Shown: positions 1 to 6,968, counted from the stretch's first letter. The stretch: 11,164 bases of DNA from Treponema sp. (GCA_031257695.1 JAIROB010000036.1:1-11164); one strand, 5' to 3'. Notes: generated by a model from the sequence alone, not told the origin. Numbers and translations are program-made.

Positions 1-246
1 CGGGAAGCTTGGGACCGGACAAAAAATCTGAAAGATGAGGATATCAACTATTCCGACATTCCCGAAATAACCGATTTTTCCCAATTTCGTCCCTGGGAAC
101 AACGGCAGATGTTTAAGCCGGTAAAGGTTGCTGTTACCTGCAAACTGGACGCCGATATTGTGGCATGGCTCAAGCGGGAAGGGAAGGGGTATCAGACCCG
201 TATGAACGCTATCTTGCGGGAAGCTATGCTTCATTCTGTGTCCTGA
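1..246 (+). CDS. brnA: BrnA-type antitoxin, C-terminal part (5' end outside window)
   Basis: An open frame runs from base 1 to a TGA at 244-246, giving 81 residues with no plausible start codon inside, so the gene begins upstream of the window. The translation has a [14 protein letters not shown] segment (about residues 12-25) and ends with a ribbon-helix-helix-like stretch, [20 protein letters not shown] followed by [15 protein letters not shown]. This acidic 'SDIPE' segment plus 'GKGYQTRxNAxLR' ending is characteristic of the BrnA/DUF4415 antitoxin family. Known members bind and neutralise the BrnT ribonuclease toxin and repress their own operon as a DNA-binding complex. In brnTA operons the toxin gene usually lies directly upstream, which here would be off the left edge; its presence is inferred, not seen. 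The gene is less G+C-rich than the ribonucleotide reductase gene that follows, as is common for mobile toxin-antitoxin modules. Confidence 0.8.
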   Translation, partial: REAWDRTKNLKDEDINYSDIPEITDFSQFRPWEQRQMFKPVKVAVTCKLDADIVAWLKREGKGYQTRMNAILREAMLHSVS

Positions 247-301
247 TGTACACGTCCGGCGGATCACACGAATTTTTACCTGCCCCAATAATACCAGCAG
301 A

Positions 302-320
302 GGGGGGCAATGCGCCCCCC
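302..320 (+). terminator. GC-rich hairpin, possible terminator of the antitoxin operon
   Basis: A perfect 7-bp stem (GGGGGGC at 302-308, GCCCCCC at 314-320) closes a 5-base loop; A301-T321 can extend it. It lies 55 bases after the antitoxin stop codon and directly before the -35 box of the next gene's promoter, which is where a terminator would be expected. Only two T residues follow, so it lacks the U-tract of a classical intrinsic terminator. It could instead act as a weak terminator or as a 3' stabilising structure. Confidence 0.45.
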
Positions 321-349
321 TTGCCAATCCTCTCCCTGTAGTGTATCAT
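321..349 (+). promoter_or_regulatory. Sigma70-like promoter for the ribonucleotide reductase operon
   Basis: TTGCCA (321-326) and TATCAT (344-349) are separated by exactly 17 bases, a close match to the -35/-10 consensus. Transcription would begin near 356 and give a leader of about 54 bases before the ATG at 410. This placement argues against translation from the in-frame GTG at 341, which lies inside the promoter. I see no NrdR box and no B12-riboswitch core in 247-409. Confidence 0.55.
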
Positions 350-409
350 TCACCCCGGTACGCTATATATATGGCATGGCAGGGAGGATACCCTGCAAGA
401 GGCTGGAGC

Positions 410-3400
410 ATGAAGATCGACAGGCTGTTTACGGACCCCCGGTATGGTCCCTATAAAGACATTCGGTGGGAAAAACGGCGGAGCGAAATCCGCAACCCCG
501 ACGGAGAAATCATTTTTGAGGAAGACACGGTGATCGTGCCGTCCTTCTGGAGCCAGATCGCCACGGATATTATCGCCCAGAAGTACTTCCGCAAGGCGGG
601 TCTTCCGGCGGACAAAATCTACGCGTGGATGGACCGGCCGGGCGAAGGGCCCTCTGACGCGGAATTTCCCCTGCCGGTGGACGGGGCGGAACACGACGCC
701 CGCCAGGTGTTCCACCGCCTGGCCTGGACCTGGATGGACTGGGGGCAAAGGAACGGCTACTTTGACGGCGAGGGGGATGCCCGCGCTTTCTACGACGAGA
801 CCTGCTATATGCTGGCCCGCCAGATTGGGGCGCCCAACAGTCCCCAGTGGTTCAACACCGGGCTCTACGGGGTGTACGGCATCAACGGGCCCGCGCAGGG
901 GCACTACTACTTCGATCCCGGGGACGGTTCGCCGGGATCGGGCGCGCTGAGGCAGTCCGCCAGCGCCTACGAACGGCCCCAGGTGCACGCCTGTTACATC
1001 CTCTCGGTGGAGGACGACCTGGTAAACGAAGGGGGCATCATGGACCTGGCGATCCGGGAGGCCCGGCTCTTCAAGTACGGCTCCGGCGCGGGGTCCAATT
1101 TTTCAAAGCTCCGGGGCGCGGAGGAAAAGCTCTCCGGGGGCGGGGTTTCCTCGGGGCTCCTGTCCTTCCTCAAAGTGGGGGACCGGTCCGCCTCGGCGAT
1201 CAAGTCCGGGGGCGCCACCAGGCGGGCGGCCAAGATGCTTGCCCTGGATATGGACCACCCGGATGTGGAACAGTACATAGCCTGGAAGGCCGGGGAGGAA
1301 CACAAGGTCGCGTCCATGGCGGCGGGCTCCGCGGTGATTCGCAAAAACCTGGACGCCGTGAAAAAGGCCCTGGCGGACTGGCGGGGTCCCGAAGCGGACC
1401 GGTTCAACGCCGAAAAGAACCGGGAGCTTGCCTCGGCCCTGGGAAATTCCCTGCGGGACCATATCCCCGCAAGCTACCTCTGCCAGCTTCTGCGCCGCCT
1501 GGAGCAGGGGGACGACGGGGTGGATCCCCGGCTCTTTACCACCGCCTGGGACGACGAGGCCTACAACACCGTGTCGGGCCAGTCCTCCAACAACAGCCTC
1601 CGGGTGGACGACAACTTTATGCGGGCCGTCGTGGAAGACGGCGACTGGGAGCTTGTCGGCCGGGTCGGCGGGGCTGTCCTCAGGACCGTGAAGGCGCGGG
1701 ATCTCTGGTCCCGGATAGCCCGATCCGCCTGGCAGTGCGCGGACCCCGGGCTCCAGTACCACACCACCATTAACGACTGGCACACCTGTCCGGCGGGCGG
1801 GGAGATCCGCGCCTCCAACCCCTGTTCGGAGTATATGTTCCTGGACGACACGGCCTGCAACCTCGCTTCAATCAACCTGGCCGCGTTCTACGACACAAAA
1901 ACGAAGACCTTCGACGTGGAAGGCTACCTCCACGCCATACAGGTGTGGACCACCATCCTGGAAATATCCGTGGTCATGGCCCAGTTCCCGGCGCCGAAAA
2001 TTGCGCTGCTCTCCTACGAGTACCGGGCGCTGGGCCTGGGGTACGCCAACCTGGGGGCCCTGCTCATGCTCATGGGCCTGGCCTACGACTCCCCGGAAGG
2101 GCGGGGGGTGGCGGCGGCGCTTTCGGCGCTGCTCTCCGGGGAGGCCTACGCCCAGAGCGCCCGCATGGCCGCGGGGCTGGGGCCCTTCCTCCGCTACGCC
2201 GACAACCGGGAGGCGATGCTCAGGGTGATCCGCAACCACCGCCGGGCCGCCTGGAATGCCCCCGCGGCGGACTACGAGGGCGCGCATACCCCGCCCAGGG
2301 GGATCGATCCCGCTGCCTGCCCGGCGTATCTCCTTGAGGCCGCCAGAGCCGCCTGGGACCGCGCCCTGGACCTGGGGGAAGCCCAGGGCTACCGGAACGC
2401 CCAGGTCAGTGCCATAGCCCCCACGGGGACCATAGGCCTGTTGATGGACTGCGACACCACCGGGGTGGAGCCCGATTTCGCGCTGGTCAAATTCAAGAAA
2501 CTCGCCGGAGGGGGCTACTTCAAGATCATCAACCGGTCGGTTCCCCCGGCACTGGAAGCCCTGGGCTATGCGCCGGAACAGATCGAAGAGATAACCGCCT
2601 ATGCCACGGGCAGAAAAACCCTGGCGGGCGCCCCCGGTGTTTCCCTGGCGGACCTGGAGGCCAGGGGATTCAGCCAGGCCGCCCTGGCCGCGGTGGAGGA
2701 CGCGGTAAAAACCGCCACCGGCCTGGAGGGGGTCTTTACCCCCTGGATTTTGGGCAGGGACTTTGTCCGGGAGACCCTCGGAGCGCCGGAATCCGCCTGG
2801 TCGGCGCCGGGGTTCAGCCTCCTCCGCCGCCTTGGTTTCAGCGCCGCGGCTATTGAGGAGGCGGAACGTTACGCCTGCGGAACCATGGGCCTGGAAGGGG
2901 CGCCCCACCTCAAGCCGGAGCATCTGGGGGTGTTCGACACCGCCACCCCCTCGGGGAAAAACGGCAAACGATCCATAGCCTGGACCGCGCATATAGCCAT
3001 GATGGCCGCGGCGCAGCCCTTTATCTCCGGGGCCATCTCCAAGACCATCAATATGCCCAACAACGCGGACTACGAGGATGTGAAGGGCGCCTATATGCTT
3101 GCCTGGAAAAGCGCGCTCAAGGCGGTGGCCCTCTACCGGGACGGCTCCAAACTTTCCCAGCCCCTCTCCTCCCTGGCCCCCGGCACGGACCCTCTGGCCG
3201 ACGCCATCCTGGCGCTGGAGCAGGGCCTGGACAGCGGCGAACGCCCCGCCGGACGCGCCGTCCCGGGGGATGTTCCGGGCAGGCGCCGCTCCCTGCCGAA
3301 CCGCAGGGGGGGCTATACCCAGAAAGCCAAAATCGGGGGACACTCCATCTTTATCCGCACCGGGGAGTACGGCGACGGATCCCTGGGGGAAATTTTCCTG

Positions 3401-3913
3401 GATATGCACAAGGAGGGCGCGGCGTTCCGCAGTCTGCTCAACAGTTTTGCCATAGCCGTTTCCCTGGGGCTCCAGTACGGGGTGCCCCTGGAGGAGTACG
3501 TGGACGCCTTCACCTTCTCCAGGTTCGAGCCCAACGGCATGGTCCGGGGCCACGACTATGTGAAGATGGCCACCAGCGTTATCGACTTTATTTTCCGGGA
3601 TCTGGCCATCAGCTATCTCAAGCGCGGCGACCTGGGGCAGATAAAGCCCGAGGATCTGCTGGATAACGGCAACAAACAGGAAAACGGGAAGGCCGCTTGC
3701 GGCGGCGTCCGGGCGGATCCGGAGGAGGGCGATCCCGGTTCCGCGGCTGCACGGGACGGGCCGCCCCCGCGCAGCGCGGCCGCAAAGATCGCCGAGGCCC
3801 GGGTCAAAGGCTACGAGGGCGACCCCTGCCCCGTGTGCGGCTCCTTCACCCTGGTGCGGAACGGCGCCTGCATGAAGTGCGACACCTGCGGCGCCACCAC
3901 GGGCTGCAGTTGA
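410..3913 (+). CDS. nrdJ: Class II adenosylcobalamin-dependent ribonucleotide reductase
   Basis: The 1167-residue product reduces ribonucleotides to deoxyribonucleotides in the cytoplasm, using adenosylcobalamin to form the active-site thiyl radical, so it needs neither an NrdB-type subunit nor oxygen. The catalytic set is visible: C195 (in ACYIL) and C483 (in TACNLAS) as the redox pair, and N470, C472 and E474 in NPCSE. The 11-residue spacing C472-C483 equals that of the Thermotoga enzyme (C322-C333, from memory). PTGTIG occurs later. A TSCPD-like domain (about 972-1070) precedes a poorly conserved linker and a Cys-rich tail (CPVC from 1140, then CMKCDTC and a final Cys two residues from the end), the likely thiol relay. 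About 90 extra residues (roughly 296-390) lie between C195 and C472, as in long alphaproteobacterial-type NrdJ. The ATG at 410 is chosen because AAGAGG (397-402) sits 7 bases upstream and a promoter covers 321-349; frame-extending starts at 341 and 371 lack a ribosome binding site. Confidence 0.96.
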   Translation: MKIDRLFTDPRYGPYKDIRWEKRRSEIRNPDGEIIFEEDTVIVPSFWSQIATDIIAQKYFRKAGLPADKIYAWMDRPGEGPSDAEFPLPVDGAEHDARQVFHRLAWTWMDWGQRNGYFDGEGDARAFYDETCYMLARQIGAPNSPQWFNTGLYGVYGINGPAQGHYYFDPGDGSPGSGALRQSASAYERPQVHACYILSVEDDLVNEGGIMDLAIREARLFKYGSGAGSNFSKLRGAEEKLSGGGVSSGLLSFLKVGDRSASAIKSGGATRRAAKMLALDMDHPDVEQYIAWKAGEEHKVASMAAGSAVIRKNLDAVKKALADWRGPEADRFNAEKNRELASALGNSLRDHIPASYLCQLLRRLEQGDDGVDPRLFTTAWDDEAYNTVSGQSSNNSLRVDDNFMRAVVEDGDWELVGRVGGAVLRTVKARDLWSRIARSAWQCADPGLQYHTTINDWHTCPAGGEIRASNPCSEYMFLDDTACNLASINLAAFYDTKTKTFDVEGYLHAIQVWTTILEISVVMAQFPAPKIALLSYEYRALGLGYANLGALLMLMGLAYDSPEGRGVAAALSALLSGEAYAQSARMAAGLGPFLRYADNREAMLRVIRNHRRAAWNAPAADYEGAHTPPRGIDPAACPAYLLEAARAAWDRALDLGEAQGYRNAQVSAIAPTGTIGLLMDCDTTGVEPDFALVKFKKLAGGGYFKIINRSVPPALEALGYAPEQIEEITAYATGRKTLAGAPGVSLADLEARGFSQAALAAVEDAVKTATGLEGVFTPWILGRDFVRETLGAPESAWSAPGFSLLRRLGFSAAAIEEAERYACGTMGLEGAPHLKPEHLGVFDTATPSGKNGKRSIAWTAHIAMMAAAQPFISGAISKTINMPNNADYEDVKGAYMLAWKSALKAVALYRDGSKLSQPLSSLAPGTDPLADAILALEQGLDSGERPAGRAVPGDVPGRRRSLPNRRGGYTQKAKIGGHSIFIRTGEYGDGSLGEIFLDMHKEGAAFRSLLNSFAIAVSLGLQYGVPLEEYVDAFTFSRFEPNGMVRGHDYVKMATSVIDFIFRDLAISYLKRGDLGQIKPEDLLDNGNKQENGKAACGGVRADPEEGDPGSAAARDGPPPRSAAAKIAEARVKGYEGDPCPVCGSFTLVRNGACMKCDTCGATTGCS

Positions 3914-3930
3914 CCCCAAGGAGCGTATCG

Positions 3931-4611
3931 ATGACCGAATTTATGCTGGACAGCGCCAATCTGGAAGCCATAGCGCTGTGGGCGGACGCGTTTCCCCTTG
4001 CGGGGGTAACGGGCAATCCCTCCATCCTTAAAAAAGAGGGCAGGATCGATTTTTTTCCCCATCTGCGGAAGATCCGGGGGATAATCGGAGCGGACCGGTC
4101 CCTGCACGTGCAGGTTGTGGCAGCCGATGCGCCCTTCATCGTCCGGGAGGCGGAGACTATCCTCAGAAACATTGATGAGGGGGTGTTCATCAAGATACCC
4201 TGCACCAGGGAGGGGATTAAGGCCATGAAAATTTTGAAGCAGCGCGGCATACGGGTCACCGCCACCGCGGTTTACACCCAACTCCAGGGATTCATGGCCG
4301 CGGCCCTGGGCGCGGATTATATCGCCCTGTACTACAACCGCATGACGGCTATGGACATCGACGCGGATCGTTCCATCGGAGCGCTGCGAAAAACGCTGGA
4401 CAGGGAAGCCGCGCCGTCCAGGATTCTCGCCGCCAGTTTCCGCGTCGCGGCCCAGGTGACGGACGCCATACAGGCGGGAGCGCACAGCGTAACGGTCACG
4501 GACAGCATACTGGGCGACGCCTTGGGCCTGGGGATCATACAGGCCGCGGCGGAGGATTTCCGCAAGGATTGGGTTGCCATGCAGGGGGATGTTTCAATTG
4601 CAGATGTATAG
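3931..4611 (+). CDS. Fructose-6-phosphate aldolase / transaldolase-like protein (TalC/FSA family)
   Basis: This 226-residue protein has the length and motifs of the short transaldolase/FSA family, (beta/alpha)8-barrel class I aldolases that act through a lysine Schiff base. Visible family residues are D7 in MLDSAN, T27 and N29 in VTGNPS, Q61, and K88 in VFIKIP, the expected catalytic lysine. YYNR fills the place of the substrate-side Tyr/Arg region. Members either transfer a dihydroxyacetone unit between sugar phosphates (transaldolase) or cleave fructose 6-phosphate to dihydroxyacetone and glyceraldehyde 3-phosphate; the sequence alone does not settle which. The ATG at 3931 has AAGGAG (3918-3923) 7 bases upstream, overlapping nothing. 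The gene begins 17 bases after the ribonucleotide reductase stop codon, so co-transcription is likely. A link between pentose-phosphate flux and nucleotide supply is possible but is only an inference. Confidence 0.9.
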   Translation: MTEFMLDSANLEAIALWADAFPLAGVTGNPSILKKEGRIDFFPHLRKIRGIIGADRSLHVQVVAADAPFIVREAETILRNIDEGVFIKIPCTREGIKAMKILKQRGIRVTATAVYTQLQGFMAAALGADYIALYYNRMTAMDIDADRSIGALRKTLDREAAPSRILAASFRVAAQVTDAIQAGAHSVTVTDSILGDALGLGIIQAAAEDFRKDWVAMQGDVSIADV

Positions 4612-4622
4612 AGGCTTTCCCG

Positions 4623-4634
4623 AAACTGCAGTTT
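4623..4634. promoter_or_regulatory. 12-bp perfect palindrome before the aldo/keto reductase gene
   Basis: AAACTGCAGTTT reads the same on both strands. It fills much of the short gap between the aldolase stop (4611) and the GGAGG at 4637-4641. It could be an operator half-site pair or a small RNA hairpin next to the ribosome binding site. No -35/-10 pair is evident around it, so its role is unproven. Confidence 0.25.
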
Positions 4635-4647
4635 TTGGAGGATGAGC

Positions 4648-5808
4648 GTGTACTATCGGGAAGATACAGTTTCCGGAAACAAACTGTCAATCCTGGGACT
4701 GGGATGCATGAGATTCCCCCGTGACATGGCGGAAACGGAACGGATGATTTTGACAGCCATTGACGGCGGCGTGAATTACTTTGACACCGCTTATATGTAT
4801 CCCGGCAGCGAAGAAACGCTGGGGAAGATACTGGACAAACACAAAAAACGGGAATCGGTGTTTATTGCCACCAAGCTGCCGCTCATTATATGCAAAGGAC
4901 CGGGGGATTTTGACCGGTTTTTCAACAAAGAACTTGAGCGGCTGAGAACCGATCACATTGATTATTACCTGATGCACATGATAACCGATTTCGCGCAATG
5001 GGAGATCTTCCGCGGCTGGGGAATTGAACAATGGATAGCGGAAAAAAAACGCGCCGGGAAAATACGGCAGATTGGGTTTTCCTTTCACGGCTCATGCGGA
5101 GAATTTCTGAAAATCCTTGACTCCTGTGCCTGGGAGTTCTGTCAGATCCAATACAATTATTCCAATGAAAACTATCAGGCGGGAAGAACGGGACTGCAGG
5201 CGGCGGCGGCAAAGGGAATTCCGGTGATGATTATGGAGCCGCTGCTCGGCGGAAAACTTGCGGCGGGACTGCCCGCCGCGGTCGCCAGGCTGTTTGCCCG
5301 GGCCGACCCTTCGCTGTCGCCTGCGGCGTGGGCTTTCCTCTGGCTCTGGAACCAGAGCGAAGTAAGCTGCGTATTAAGCGGCACGAATACTGCCGCTCAG
5401 ATGGAAGAAAATATCCGCGCCGCCTGCGCCGCGCATCCCCTGTCGGAAGCGGAATGCGCGGTTTATACGGAAGCAATCACGGTATTCAACAGGTCCTGGA
5501 AGATTCATTGCACGGGCTGTAATTACTGTATGCCCTGCCCCAGGGGAATCAATATTCCCGGCTGTTTTGCAGCGTATAACACGAGTTTTGCCCAGGGCTT
5601 TGTCACCGGAATGCAGCAGTTTATAACCGGCACAGCCGCGGTGGGCAGGAATCCCCACAGCCCCAGACTCTGCGTGCAATGCGGCGCCTGTGAAAAACAC
5701 TGTCCGCAGCATTTGCCCATACGCAGGGCCCTCAAAAAGGTAGCCGCCAGGATGGAGCCGCTCCCCATCCGTGTCGGCCTGTCCCTTGCGCGCAATTTCT
5801 TCCGCTGA
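4648..5808 (+). CDS. Aldo/keto reductase with C-terminal [4Fe-4S] cysteine clusters
   Basis: This 386-residue protein begins with an aldo/keto reductase barrel. The NAD(P)H-dependent catalytic tetrad is visible as D46 and Y51 (FDTAYMY), K76 (ATK) and H110 (LMH). The C-terminal part carries two cysteine groups: C288, C291, C294 and C297 (CTGCNYCMPC) and C342, C345, C348 and C352 (CVQCGACEKHCP), the second being a typical [4Fe-4S] motif. Such fusions are common in anaerobes and are annotated as Fe-S-containing oxidoreductases; the physiological substrate is unknown. The start is taken as GTG 4648 because GGAGG (4637-4641) then has a 6-base spacer and the protein opens like its relatives. The in-frame ATG at 4642 directly abuts GGAGG, which is too close, but would add only two residues. 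The gene is 36 bases after the aldolase stop, probably in the same operon, yet is clearly richer in A+T than the genes on either side. Confidence 0.93.
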   Translation: MYYREDTVSGNKLSILGLGCMRFPRDMAETERMILTAIDGGVNYFDTAYMYPGSEETLGKILDKHKKRESVFIATKLPLIICKGPGDFDRFFNKELERLRTDHIDYYLMHMITDFAQWEIFRGWGIEQWIAEKKRAGKIRQIGFSFHGSCGEFLKILDSCAWEFCQIQYNYSNENYQAGRTGLQAAAAKGIPVMIMEPLLGGKLAAGLPAAVARLFARADPSLSPAAWAFLWLWNQSEVSCVLSGTNTAAQMEENIRAACAAHPLSEAECAVYTEAITVFNRSWKIHCTGCNYCMPCPRGINIPGCFAAYNTSFAQGFVTGMQQFITGTAAVGRNPHSPRLCVQCGACEKHCPQHLPIRRALKKVAARMEPLPIRVGLSLARNFFR

Positions 5809-5881
5809 CCGGCGGACCTCTCCAACCATCAGCGGAGGCATGGCTACGGCGCCGACCGCCTGGCCCTCCGGCCCCTGGGGT

Positions 5882-6613
5882 CTACCAGAGCCGGGGGGTG
5901 AATCCTTCGGGGGCGCTGATCTTCACCGTGTCCCCGGAGGGTTCTATCACGTAAAACCCCTGCTTGAACGCGTAGTCCCGCGCCGGGGCCTTCACCACCG
6001 CCCCCGCAACCGCCCCCAGCAGCTTCCGCGGGTCCTGCCGCTCGTCCGCATAGCCCCTGAGCAGGCGCATCCGCCTGACGTGATCCTTCACGTGCTCTAC
6101 CCGCAGGAAGGATTTCACCTCCATCGCCAGGATCAACTCCCCGTTTTCAAGCCACATATCCACTTCCGCAAGGACCCTCCCCTGGGAGTCGGTAAACTTG
6201 AGGTTGGGGCCGGCCTTGGTGAAGGCGAAGTTCAGGGCCCGGAATTTTTCCACTATGCCGGAGGTGAGGAGATGCTCCGACAGTTCGCCGAAGCGGTTGC
6301 CCATCTCCCCCAGCCGCCGGTCCGTTTCCTTCATCTGCCGGTCCGTTTCCTTCATCTGCCGGTCCGTTTCTTTCTGCCTCCGGGCGTTTTCCTTAACTAT
6401 CTGGTCCGTTTCCTTCAGGAGCCGGTCCGTTTCTTTCTGCCGTCGGGCGGTTTCTTTAACTATCTGGTCCGTTTCCTTCAGGAGCCGGTCCGTTTCCTTT
6501 TGCTGTCGGGCTACCTCTTTCAGTTGCCGGTCCGTTTCCTGAAACGATGCCCAGACTGTCTCAAATGTCGCCCCTTGGGGCGGCCCCTTCATTCGCGGGG
6601 TCATATCTCCCAT
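5882..6613 (-). CDS. Heptad-repeat coiled-coil protein with PD-(D/E)XK nuclease-like domain
   Basis: The 243-residue product has a short N-terminus, then twelve consecutive heptads (about residues 26-109) of the type ETDRLLK / ETDQIVK / ETARRQK, predicted to form a long charged coiled coil. A compact C-terminal domain (about 110-243) contains VD (D152) followed by EVKS (E165, K167) in a hydrophobic strand, the layout of a PD-(D/E)XK core. Proteins of this build (DUF3782-like in my recollection) are frequent in Treponema and often come in several copies; none has a function I can name. The ATG at 6613 is chosen because AAGGAG (6626-6621 on this strand) precedes it by 7 bases; upstream in-frame codons run through the hairpin and promoter. 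No signal peptide or membrane segment is seen, so the protein should be cytoplasmic. It converges on the aldo/keto reductase gene across 73 bases with no convincing terminator. Nuclease activity is inferred only. Confidence 0.85.
   Translation of the reverse strand: MGDMTPRMKGPPQGATFETVWASFQETDRQLKEVARQQKETDRLLKETDQIVKETARRQKETDRLLKETDQIVKENARRQKETDRQMKETDRQMKETDRRLGEMGNRFGELSEHLLTSGIVEKFRALNFAFTKAGPNLKFTDSQGRVLAEVDMWLENGELILAMEVKSFLRVEHVKDHVRRMRLLRGYADERQDPRKLLGAVAGAVVKAPARDYAFKQGFYVIEPSGDTVKISAPEGFTPRLW
6317..6547. repeat. Tandem 21-bp repeat array (11 units) inside the coiled-coil gene
   Basis: Eleven 21-bp units in one phase start at 6317, each encoding one heptad on the minus strand. 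The units at 6317-6337 and 6338-6358 are identical (both start CCGGTCCGTTTCC). A higher-order 63-bp duplication is also visible: 6359-6421 and 6422-6484 differ at only 4 positions, and 6485-6547 is a more diverged third copy. Because each unit is a multiple of three, gain or loss of units keeps the reading frame and changes only coiled-coil length. Confidence 0.9.
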
Positions 6614-6631
6614 GATTCGTCTCCTTCGAAG

Positions 6632-6660
6632 CGGCGCACAAGCCGCCTGGCTGTGCGCCG
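6632..6660 (-). promoter_or_regulatory. Strong hairpin at the 5' end of the coiled-coil gene's mRNA
   Basis: CGGCGCAC (6632-6639) pairs with GTGCGCCG (6653-6660), and AGCC (6641-6644) pairs with GGCT (6649-6652), giving a 12-bp stem with one bulged A and the loop GCCT. With the predicted minus-strand transcription start near 6666, this hairpin would sit almost at the 5' end of the message and just before the AAGGAG ribosome binding site. Such 5' stem-loops are known to stabilise mRNAs; that role here is inferred. Confidence 0.5.
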
Positions 6661-6672
6661 ATTCTCTATTAG

Positions 6673-6701
6673 AATATACGCGGCTGTGACAAAAATGACA
6701 A
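6673..6701 (-). promoter_or_regulatory. Promoter for the coiled-coil nuclease-like gene
   Basis: On the minus strand, TTGTCA (6701-6696) and TATATT (6678-6673) are 17 bases apart, close to the sigma70 consensus. A second TTGTCA at 6692-6687 is too near this -10 box to serve it. The predicted start near 6666 leaves a leader of about 53 bases. A short inverted repeat ATTCT/AGAAT (6661-6665, 6671-6675) covers the start site and could be an operator. Confidence 0.55.
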
Positions 6702-6839
6702 CGCCGCATGACATATACGGAGCAAAGCCGCATTTTTACTTTAACCCGGAGGAAAAAAAATCAAAAAAAAATCCCGAAAAACACGGCCTCGCCGGCCAGT
6801 CCGCCGAACCCGGGACAGACGCATCGGGGGCCGATAAAT

Positions 6840-6868
6840 TTGTCTTTTCCCCCAATATTTACTATTAT
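6840..6868 (+). promoter_or_regulatory. Promoter for the ABC importer operon
   Basis: TTGTCT (6840-6845) and TATTAT (6863-6868) are separated by 17 bases. Transcription would start near 6875, giving a leader of roughly 94 bases before the ATG at 6969. The AT-rich sequence just downstream contains other TATA-like hexamers, so the exact -10 box is uncertain. Confidence 0.5.
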
Positions 6869-6889
6869 ATATAAATGTATATATAAATG
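6866..6889. repeat. 12-bp perfect tandem duplication in the promoter region
   Basis: TATATATAAATG occurs twice head to tail (6866-6877 and 6878-6889). It overlaps the end of the predicted -10 box and the transcription start, so slippage here could add or remove start-site sequence. Confidence 0.7.
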
Positions 6890-6935
6890 CAAAGACCCAA
6901 GAGCTTTTCCCAAAACTCGGTTAGTTGCGGGAAAG

Positions 6936-6962
6936 CCTCCTAAAAAACGGTTTTTATGGAGG
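6936..6962 (+). promoter_or_regulatory. Hairpin that sequesters the ribosome binding site of the binding-protein gene
   Basis: CCTCCTAAAAA (6936-6946) can pair with TTTTTA plus GGAGG (6951-6956, 6958-6962) to form 11 base pairs with one bulged T (6957) and the loop ACGG. GGAGG is the ribosome binding site for the ATG at 6969, so the fold would block initiation. A second hairpin directly upstream (GCTTTTCCC 6903-6911 with GGGAAAGC 6929-6936) shares base 6936 with it. I recognise no known riboswitch class. The pairing is read directly; regulation is inferred. Confidence 0.5.
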
Positions 6963-6968
6963 AAAACA

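Larger units (their letters stand above)
6614..6968. other. 355-bp divergent intergenic region with two promoters and RNA hairpins
   Basis: No gene is supported here. Going rightwards it holds a 12-bp-stem hairpin (6632-6660), a minus-strand promoter (6673-6701), an A-rich stretch with a stranded GGAGG at 6748-6752 that has no start codon behind it, a plus-strand promoter (6840-6868), an AT-rich 12-bp tandem duplication (6866-6889), and two adjacent hairpins in the leader of the binding-protein gene (6903-6936 and 6936-6962). Confidence 0.7.

Noticed and set aside
341..409. Start of the ribonucleotide reductase at GTG 341 or ATG 371
   Set aside because: No ribosome binding site precedes either, and 341 lies inside the predicted promoter spacer. 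ATG 410 has AAGAGG at a 7-base spacing.
247..409. Cobalamin riboswitch or NrdR box upstream of the B12-dependent reductase
   Set aside because: The predicted leader is only about 54 bases, no B12-box-like core is visible, and no NrdR-like paired boxes were found.
1286..1591. Intein in the ribonucleotide reductase, a frequent intein host
   Set aside because: The extra block is about 90 residues, with no splice-block Cys/Ser start or His-Asn end; it looks like a family insertion.
1868..3919. 683-codon open frame on the minus strand, antisense to the reductase gene
   Set aside because: Low-complexity Gly/Arg/Pro/His translation with no family resemblance; high G+C removes stop codons opposite a real gene. 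The same applies to the minus frames at 6954-8273 and 10167-11096.
5809..5881. Bidirectional terminator between the convergent genes
   Set aside because: Only 4-bp stems without T-tracts can be drawn; nothing convincing.
6317..6547. Repeat array as a CRISPR
   Set aside because: The 21-bp units are contiguous with no spacers and lie in frame inside a protein-coding gene.
6743..6835. Small gene after GGAGG at 6748-6752
   Set aside because: No ATG, GTG or TTG lies at a suitable distance; the frame following would begin at ATC and encode a short Arg/Lys-rich string.
5771..6874. 367-codon plus-strand frame across the coiled-coil gene
   Set aside because: Its repetitive Val-Arg-Phe-Leu pattern is the antisense reading of the heptad repeats, and it has no ribosome binding site.
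6875..6968. Known riboswitch (c-di-GMP-I or preQ1-I) in the importer leader
   Set aside because: GCAAAG and TAAAAAAC fragments recall these classes, but the required stems and conserved loop bases are missing.
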